Positions 56,701 to 64,000 of a DNA stretch of 64,000 bases are shown piece after piece. The stretch comes from Lasioglossum baleicum (Eukaryota > Arthropoda > Insecta > Hymenoptera > Halictidae), in NCBI RefSeq assembly GCF_051020765.1, contig NC_134936.1:6552186-6616185 (forward strand), given 5' to 3'. Below the pieces are notes generated by a model, which searched no databases, was not told the origin of the DNA, and worked only from the letters and a program-made list of their open reading frames with translations. Position 1 is the stretch's first letter, and each line of letters opens with the position of its first letter. Both the position numbers and the translations under genes were made by a program.

Positions 56701-56754
56701 TTTTTTAATCGTGTTCTACGGGTTATTAGGACCAACTTTGTGAGAGGAATCACC

Positions 56755-57650
56755 CAGATAGCACATGACGTCTTAAAAAAGACGTCCATTTTACATCTAT
56801 TTTAGGTCCGAAAGTCTTACGGTTTTTATATACATATAGCCATAATCTTGTAGTAAGTATCAGCATTGGTATCATTTGTACGGGTTAGTGTTTTTGCTTT
56901 AATTTTGCTTCTATGTCGATTTCGATTTTGATTTCAATCTGTATTGTGATTTTAACACTTTACCTACCGGAAGCCTATTAATAGGATTTTCAATAATTGT
57001 GCTGTACCAAAAGAAAGCATAGAAATTTTCTTTTATATTGCAATCTGAAATGAAACTATTAGATGATGTTATTAAGGGTGACTTGTTAGTTCATAATGAA
57101 AATTGCTGTTGCTATTGTACCATAGATTCTTCAAAATTATGCAATAATCACCGGTCGGTAATGTGTTCATTGTAATTGTGATTTTAATTTTTATTATTTT
57201 TATTGTGATTTTAATTGCAATTGTTATTTTTATTATGATTTTAATTGCAATTGTTATTTTTATTGTGATTTTAATTGCAATTGTTATTTTTATTGTGATT
57301 TTAATTGCAATTGTTATTTTTATTGTGATTTTAATTGCAATTGTTATTTTTATTGTGATTTTAATTGCAATTGTTATTTTATTGTGATTTTAATTGCAAT
57401 TGTTATTTTTATTACACTTTTTATGTCAATTCCACATGCGTTCTTCTAATACAATATTGGTTTAACTTTAAATTAGTTTTTGTCGAAATCTATTTTTACT
57501 CTTCCCTTTTTTTAATTTAATAAACATTTATGGACCTTTAAGACTTTTTAGGGGCGTCTTAAAAAACCTTCCGAATGTCCTATGATCGTCTCCTATGAAC
57601 GTCTGAATGTCCAACTGCAGACGTCTTGAAGACGTCTTTGTGCTATCTGG
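56755..57650. repeat. CCCAGATAGCACA fold-back-like element (about 0.9 kb) with minisatellite
   Basis: CCCAGATAGCACATGACGTC on the left and GACGTCTTTGTGCTATCTGG on the right form the ends; AAGACGTC units repeat inside both. The loop begins with GTTAGTGTTTTTGCTT (56884-56899) and includes the 30-bp minisatellite at 57168-57412. Confidence 0.7.
57168..57412. repeat. 30-bp minisatellite, about 8 copies
   Basis: The unit ATTTTAATTGCAATTGTTATTTTTATTGTG is nearly perfect, with a palindromic AATTGCAATT core. The frame across it (Ile/Val/Phe repeats) is not a gene. Confidence 0.9.
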
Positions 57651-57669
57651 ACACATAGGTCGCAACTCA

Positions 57670-57852
57670 ACTGCTCTCTTCAAAAATGATGTTGAAGTGC
57701 ATATAATTTTTGAAACACCTCTGTTCATAATATTCATTCATTTCATAGTTCATAGCAATAAGCTAACTAGTTGTGTAGGAAATTATCAGAAACATGATAC
57801 TGCTGTTTCCCGAACTATGAAATGAAAGAATATTATGAACAGAGTTGAAGAG
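57670..57852. repeat. Hairpin, about 180 bp
   Basis: CTCTGTTCATAATATTCATT and TTTCATAGTTC are mirrored by GAACTATGAAA and TATTATGAACAGAG. The outer pairing includes CTCTCTTCAA and TTGAAGAGAA. Confidence 0.65.
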
Positions 57853-58912
57853 AACGGTTTAGGTGCGATCTATGGTTAACATTGTTAGTTAACGGACTAA
57901 TATAAAATACAGCGGAAACACATCTATAGTTTTGTCAGAACTGGGGCAACTTTAGCCGACTCTCTGTCTACATATGTACATATATCAATAGAGCAGAGAC
58001 AAGTTCCTTGTCGTCAGTAAAGAGAAAATCAAATTGAATTCTGCATCGTCATAGTGAATTGCGAGAATGTTTTGCTTCCTCATCCTTAGAGTGAATTTGC
58101 ACAAGATTAAAAATGAGTCGTAACATTATTAGAAAAGGGGATTGGATCTTTCCGCTGAAGGTGCGATAAGATAAAGCAAAGATTTGGCAGCTCTATTACA
58201 GCCTATACAGAGTTTGGCAGTAACTAATTACATCAGTATTTAATTACATCTTCAATTACATGTGCAAAAGTGGACTATAATTACAATAAGAAAACGGTTA
58301 AATGGTCCAAAATATAAAAATTAGTGGTTTAAACGAACAATTACACTGAAGTAATTGTTAGACTCAATTACAATTACTATAATCGTGTTAAGTAATTGCA
58401 ATTACTCCTTTCACAATTACTGTAATTGTAATTGTGGTCCGCAATTACGATTACTAGTTGAGCCAAAGTAATTGCAATTACCAACTACAATTACATGTAA
58501 TTGTAATTTTATTTCCGCAATTTCAAGTAGTTTTAATACAATTACAAGTAATTGTCATTGGTAGTTGCAATTATTTAACGCCAAAATGGCACTAAAAAAA
58601 ATGTAATTAGATACCTACTCAATGGAAATGTCTAAAAAGAACAAACAAAAAGCATATGTTATATATTATCCGACTCCAACTTCGAAATGATTTAGTAATT
58701 AAATTTATTTGCGAAAGCTTGTGTATCAGGCGAAATGATAGAAATATTCATTCCTATTTATTATTAATGAAAATCGTACAAGTGATAAACAAAGTAATAG
58801 AGTAATTGTGTAAGTACATATCGAAATCTTTTGGTATGTATTTCTTTTAGATTATTCGATAGCGCTAATATTTTTGTTCGTGTTTTGATCTCTTTGAGGT
58901 GTCCGCTTAACG
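57853..58912. other. Low-complexity TAATTG tract, otherwise empty
   Basis: About 58200-58590 is built of TAATTGCAATTAC and TAATTGTAATT words (self-complementary). No gene was found. The right part would be the 3' flank of the second P450. Confidence 0.5.
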
Positions 58913-61900
58913 TTACGAATCTACTTTACTTAGTTTTAAATATATTCCTCCGTTTGGACCTAATATCAAGGAACGTTTATCCATTTCATACGGAATCATT
59001 GTTTTCTCGCAAACGCTGACTTTAAAGTTGTGCAGGGTTTTTATCAAGCCTATTTTCGTTTGGTAAATTGCGAAACGAGCACCTAAAAGAAAAAGTCCAA
59101 ATTAATTTTACATACACGTGATATTAAACATTGGAAATATTAAGTGGTGCGCGTCAAAAAGCCACAGAAGTCCTCTAACAATAAGAAATGAACACGTACA
59201 AATTAATTAAGGGGAACTATACCCTAATGAAGTAACTAGAAAGGAACTAGAATCTTACTAGATTTTGTGTCGAAACATGGGTTTGCGTGCCTCGGTTTTT
59301 TGTCCTTATTTGAGCAGATTTTGGGCTGGGTGAGGGCTCATTCTATAGAGGAAGGTTAAATGCAGCGCGCTCTGCTATTGATTTAACGAGTATATGTTTA
59401 TATCTAATAATATGAGCGCCCACAGTAGTGAAAAAATTTAGAAAAACACCCGCAGATTTCAATGCATTTTTCTGTCTCTATAAGACTCTTTTTGACTGAT
59501 GTGACGAGCAGAGCTTCCCTCTTAAGAAGATCGGTTGTTCTTAAATCGTTGATGGTGCAAGATCGACGTCATTTTGCGAACAAGCAAGCGTAATTTAATT
59601 TTCTTTGTTGGTTTACCAATGCAATTCCGTGGCCCGTCACCGAAAGGTAAATAGCTCATCGGGTGTCTCGCTGTAACTGCATCTTCGTTAAACCTTTCGG
59701 GGTCAAAGACTTCTGGATTTGGATAAATGCTAGGATCATGATGAATCGCATATACTGGGATAATTGCTGCAGTACCTTTAGGAACTGTTACTTTTGTACC
59801 ACTGAAGGTATAATCTCTGTTGCATACTCTTCGCAGCACAACTCCCACCGGGTACTTTCTGAGTGTTTCTGTTGGTAAGAATGCGTGATTTTACATATCA
59901 GATTTGTTCAAAAGATGTACTCTCCGTGCCTCACAAAAAGTTCCTCGAGACGGCACAGGGGCAAACCCAATGGTTAGGCCATGACGACGCACACTGTAGC
60001 CGATAATTTGGCTAGAACCGAAAGTGCGAGTGGAATGACCCGATTGTACGGTTTGCTGCCACATTCTTTTTGAATTTCTGCCAGGAGATTTCTTGTGAGG
60101 CACGGAGAGTACTGATCGTCTATCAGGAGATGGCAATGATTTCGATAGTGGGGCAGGGGGATCTGCGAGACTCCACTCTTGACGCCAGGCTGCGGACACC
60201 AGAGGTTCGCTTAGTAGTCCAGTCAATGAATGCTCGTAAGGGAGGTGTAGAGGGAAATGGAAGGAACACAATTTTTAACTTTGGGACTTTGTTTGGACTA
60301 GTTAGGAGGTAAACATACTAAAAGTCCCTACTCCTAGGAGGTGAGCGGTGTACAGGGGGGCACGTAGAAGGTCCCCTTTTTCGGTTTTCCACTTATATCT
60401 CGGAAACTATGCGTCTTAGCGATAAGACCATTCTATACGAAATTAAAGCTGACAAAACGTGCCATAAGATTGATTCCATTCAGTTTTTCGCTATCTCACA
60501 TAGTTTCCGAGATATCCGCGCTCAAAGTTCACTAATTGCGAAAAAGAAATTCTTGCCCCACGTTTTTTGTCTTTGACTAGCTAACTCTTCACCACAATTA
60601 GTGAACTTTGAGCGCGGATATCTCGGAAACTATACGAGATAGCGAAAAACTGAATCGAATCTATCTTGTGGCACATTTTGTCAGCTTTAATTTTGTATAC
60701 ATAGAATGGTCTTATCGCTAGGACGCATAGTTTCCGAGATATAAGCGGAAAACCGAAAAGGGGGACCTTCTACGTGCATTTGAAGTTGAAATTGAAAAAT
60801 TGAAGTTGAATCTGAGAAATTGATGTTGAAACTGGAAAAATTGATGTTGAAACTGAAAAATTGATGTGGAAATTGAGAAATTGATGTTGAAATTCAAAAA
60901 TTAAAGTGGAAATTGAAAACTTGAAGTTGAAATTGAAAACTTGATATTGACAATGAAAAATTGAAGTTGAAAATGAAGTTTTGAAATTGAAGATAAAATC
61001 GAAAAATTGAGGTTGAAATTGGAAAATTGAAGTTGAAAATTTGAAGTTGAAATTGAGAAATTGATGTTGAAACATAAAAATTGCAGTTGAAATTGAAAAA
61101 TTGATATTGGAATTGAAGTTGAAATTGAGAATTGATGTTGAAACTAAAAAATGGAAGTGGAAATTGAAAAAGTGAAGTTGAAAGTGAAGTGGAACTTGAA
61201 AGATTGATGTTGAAATTGAGAAATTGATGTTGAAACTGAAAAATGGGTGTGGGAACTGAAAAAGTGAAGTTGAAATTGAAGTTGAAATGGAAATTGACTA
61301 GTGCTGGGATTGCTAGTACTGACAGTGCTGTCAGATCGAGGAAATCGAGGGGAATACAGTTTATCCCCTCTCTGATGACCAGATTAATAACACTGTCCAA
61401 CACCAAATTTGATTTCAATATACTGTTGGGTCCTTCTTATGGAGTTTTTTGCGCTGATTCCGAATCTGGTTTTAATTTTTTTCCTATACGTCCAGTTTTT
61501 GAGAAAATGGAGTTTTAAAAAAAGACATATTTTTCAACTTTAAACAAATATTGCGATGTTATTATAAAAGATATTGAATTGTTGTTTACAGCAAAAGATT
61601 CTGTAGACTTTCCCGAATACAGTGATATCCAATATTAATACATTATGATTGTTTAAACATGTTTAAACAATGATTAAAGACGGAGATGCACCACTTTTGC
61701 ACCAATTTTTGCGGATATTTTCGAATTTATCTCAAAAAATAAGGGTCCAGCGAAAAATTGAACTATACCACGCGAAAGAGCAGACTTTTATCTTGAGAAA
61801 CCCCCTTGTGAAGTTTGCATGGTCGACGTTTTTACCGAACCAGAAAGCAAAATATCTTCGCCCGACATGCGTTGACGCCAGTGGTGCTCTTCCACTAGCG

Positions 61901-64000
61901 CGGTCGTTCGTCGGGATACGGCGCGGCGCGCTGCGGTGAAACGGCGCGTGGCTATGAGCGCGCAATTATGTCAGCTTACTTAAATGTAATATTTTATTAA
62001 ATGTTATATTATTGTTATTTATTATTTATTAGTATATTTATTCTGTATAAATTATTTTATGTATTTTTTAATGTTAGTCTCTCGTTTATAGTATATTTAA
62101 TACAAAAAATACCTTTTGTAACAAAAAAATAATTTATTCACACACTACACTATTACACTATTTACAATGCTAATATATATGTGTACACTATTCAGATATA
62201 ATACACTATATCGATTTAATATGGAGCAAACTATTTTAATTATGTATTTAAGTCAATAAAAATAGTCCCGTTTATATTGTGTTTGGACTTATTTTACTCG
62301 GAAGAATCTCGAGTGTTCATTGGCACTATAATTACAATACATAGATAAGACGATAATTACTGAAAATAAAATTTTTCAGTCACCGCATTGCAGACTTTCC
62401 TTACATTGTATGTATTCCGTTGTCCGTAGACCGTCATTTATTTCAAAATATCGTGTTGGTTCTTAAGAAAACTGATGCCAGAGTTCAGTTTCGGCTTTGT
62501 GTTTGTTGAAATCAGTCGTGTCAAGCATTTCAAATCTGCATTGCTACGTATAAAACTTCATAAAAAACATTTATAGTTATTTATAGTATTTTAGTTGTTG
62601 TGTATATAATATATGTATTTTAGTAGTGTATTATATCTGAATAGTGTACACATATATATTAGCATTGTAAATAGTGTAATAGTGTAGTGTGTGAATAAAT
62701 TATTTTTTTGTTACAAAAGGTATTTTTTGTTACAAAAGGTATTTTTTGTATTAAATATACTATAAACGGGAGACTAACATTAAAAAATACATAAAATAAT
62801 GTATACAGAATAAATATACTAATAAATAATAAATAACAATAGTATAACACATTTAATAAAATATTACATTTAAGTAAGCTGACATAATTGCGCGCTTATA
62901 GCCACGCGCCGTTTCACCGCAGCGCGCCGCGCCGTATCCCGACGAACGACCGCGCTAGTGAAAGAGCACCACTGGCGTCAACGCATGTAGGGCGAAGATA
63001 TTTTGCTTTCTGGTTCGGTAAAAACGTCGACCATGCAAACTTCACAGGGGGTTTCTCAAGATAAAAGTCTGCTCTTTCGCGTGGTATAGTTCAATTTTTC
63101 GCTGGACCCTTATTTTTTGAGATAAATTCGAAAATATCCGCAAAAATTGGTGCAAAAGTGGTGCATCTCCGTCTTTAATCATTGTTTAAACATGTTTAAA
63201 CAATCATAATGTATTAATATTGGATATCACTGTATTCGGGAAAGTCTACAGAATCGTTTGCCGTAAACAACAATTCAATATCTTTTATAATAACATCACA
63301 ATATTTGTTTAAAGTTGAAAAATATGTTTTTTTTTCAAAGCCATGATTTTCAAAAACTGGACGTATAGGAAAAAAATTAAAACCAGATTCGGAATCAGCG
63401 CAAAAAACTCTATAAGAAGGACCCAACAGTATATTGAAATCACAAAAAAAGTTGAAATTTGTTGGACAGTGTAAGCGACCAGTCTACGGTCTTACAATTA
63501 GTGTTGGAGTATGCTCATGGTGCTGGAATGGGATAGTGGAAGAGGAAAAGGAGGAGTGGGAAAATCGACCAGTTTTGGTCGATTCTAGCGGCACTGACAT
63601 AGGACCACATCGCTCATTTCTCGTCACACTAATACGCGCATTTGCTGTCTTCGTCAAGCGATTCGGCTAATAGCGAAGAACGTGTAGCCCGGAGTAGGGA
63701 TATCACGTGCTCCCTACAAGTTTCTCATTGCCATCTCCTGATGGACGATCAGTACAACACTCATTCACATTAACTGAATGAATATATCCGAGGACGTACC
63801 TTTAAAAACTTTGTCTAAATATTTCATGTCTTTTACATCGTCATATTTGAAGGTGTCATCGTTCTTTGCACTGAATTCCTTAATTTCTTCTCGTAATTTA
63901 TCTTGCATCTGCGGATTCAGAGCCATTTCATAAAGAGCATGACATATAGTGGTTGACGATGTTTCGAAGCCAGCTACGAAGAAGATGAAAGCTTGCGCAG
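58913..64000 (-). CDS. Cytochrome P450, CYP6 family, second tandem gene (partial)
   Basis: Three 3' exons are visible: 64000-63800 (cut by the window edge), 59868-59617 and 59082-58913. The last two are exactly the same length (252 and 170 bases) and phase as those of the complete P450, which supports tandem duplication. Landmarks are the I-helix AGFETSSTT, the ExxR motif ETLR, PERF (PEVFDPERF), the heme loop [10 protein letters not shown], and a conserved tail ending ..[14 protein letters not shown] and stop. Donors are GTACGT and GTAAAC. The frame is intact in the visible part. Its intron 3 is about 3.9 kb and holds a truncated GTCCAGTCAA fold-back and a 2.1-kb palindrome. The N-terminal exons lie beyond the window, and function is as for the first P450. 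Confidence 0.9.
60217..61298. repeat. GTCCAGTCAA fold-back, copy 4, right end lost
   Basis: Starts GTCCAGTCAATGAATGCT after TA. The two arms pair (ATATCTCGGAAACTATGCG and mirror) and are followed by a minisatellite at about 60778-61290. The usual CGTTGACTGGAC end is absent. Confidence 0.8.
60778..61290. repeat. Minisatellite in fold-back copy 4
   Basis: TTGAAGTTGAAATTGAAAAA-type units, the reverse complement of the TTCAATTTCAAC arrays. Open frames on it encode only Phe/Asn/Ser/Gln repeats. Confidence 0.85.
61391..63471. repeat. 2.1-kb near-perfect palindrome (CACTGTCC ends)
   Basis: The left arm (61391 to about 62205) and right arm (about 62630 to 63471) are inverted copies of more than 800 bp with few differences. 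The left end is CACTGTCCAACACCAAATTT and the right end GTTGGACAGTG. TAA flanks both sides, as a 3-bp target duplication would. The copy at 13383 follows TTA. The outer part is AT-rich, then comes a CpG-rich block (CGGCGCGGCGCGCTGCGG at about 61918), then TATA-rich sequence toward the loop. No transposase was found. Confidence 0.85.

Noticed and set aside
57163..57387. Membrane-protein-like frame rich in Ile/Val/Phe
   Set aside because: Translation of the 30-bp minisatellite; the hydrophobicity is a result of its base composition.
60894..61418. 174-codon open frame on the minus strand
   Set aside because: Mostly the reverse strand of a minisatellite in fold-back copy 4.
1..64000. CRISPR arrays, operons, bacterial terminators
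   Set aside because: The sequence is eukaryotic with spliced genes; the regular repeats found are minisatellites without spacers.

Overview
The window is eukaryotic, AT-rich and intron-containing. It looks like an insect nuclear genome, most likely an aculeate hymenopteran (ant or bee). The reasons are a CYP6 P450 pair with the usual bee/ant exon structure (closest by eye to the CYP6AS subfamily), animal-type GT-AG introns, insect orthologues of KIF3B and CCDC47, and a Tc1 transposon. The species call is inference. No tRNA, rRNA or CRISPR array was seen.

Layout. 1-9.2 kb is repeat-rich, with no gene I can defend apart from a transposon-type C-terminal ORF (5.3-6.4 kb). At 9.4-13.1 kb on the minus strand are two phase-matched exons of a secreted, Cys-rich protein of the insect CUB/clip-like class. 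At 15.1-23.6 kb on the plus strand is a six-exon gene for a nuclear U1-type zinc-finger and RS-domain protein (1247 aa). At 25.4-27.5 kb on the minus strand is the kinesin-II motor subunit (KIF3B/Klp68D). At 32.5-34.0 kb on the plus strand is CCDC47, an ER membrane-protein biogenesis factor. At 37.0-38.7 kb on the minus strand is a PI-PLC X-domain protein. At 39.7-48.1 kb on the minus strand is a complete five-exon cytochrome P450 (502 aa). At 58.9-64.0 kb on the minus strand are the last three exons of a second P450, cut by the window edge. The two P450s have terminal exons of identical length and phase, so they are a tandem pair.

The other main feature is the density of non-autonomous DNA transposons, many of them fold-backs (long inverted repeats). 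I separate these groups by their ends and flanking duplications: (a) a ~200-bp hAT-like MITE (TAGACTGCGG ends, 8-bp duplications, six exact); (b) a GTCCAGTCAA fold-back (TA target) with minisatellites in its loop; (c) CAGGGTG-ended fold-backs (TA target) with unrelated interiors; (d) TTAA-target fold-backs (GGGGGT ends) and TTAA-target CCCTTTGCACTC elements; (e) a GC-rich CCCAGTCAGCC family clustered around the first P450; (f) a 2.1-kb near-perfect palindrome with CACTGTCC ends; (g) several single-copy fold-backs. One Tc1 element with intact termini and a nearly intact DD34E transposase sits in an intron of the zinc-finger gene.

The genes do not form a pathway. The P450 pair is the only related cluster. 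The most unusual points are that every intron of the complete P450 carries fold-back or related elements while its reading frame stays intact, and that otherwise unrelated fold-backs share short modules (an ATATCTCG..AACTA motif, and a GTTAGTGTTTTTGCTT junction next to minisatellite arrays).
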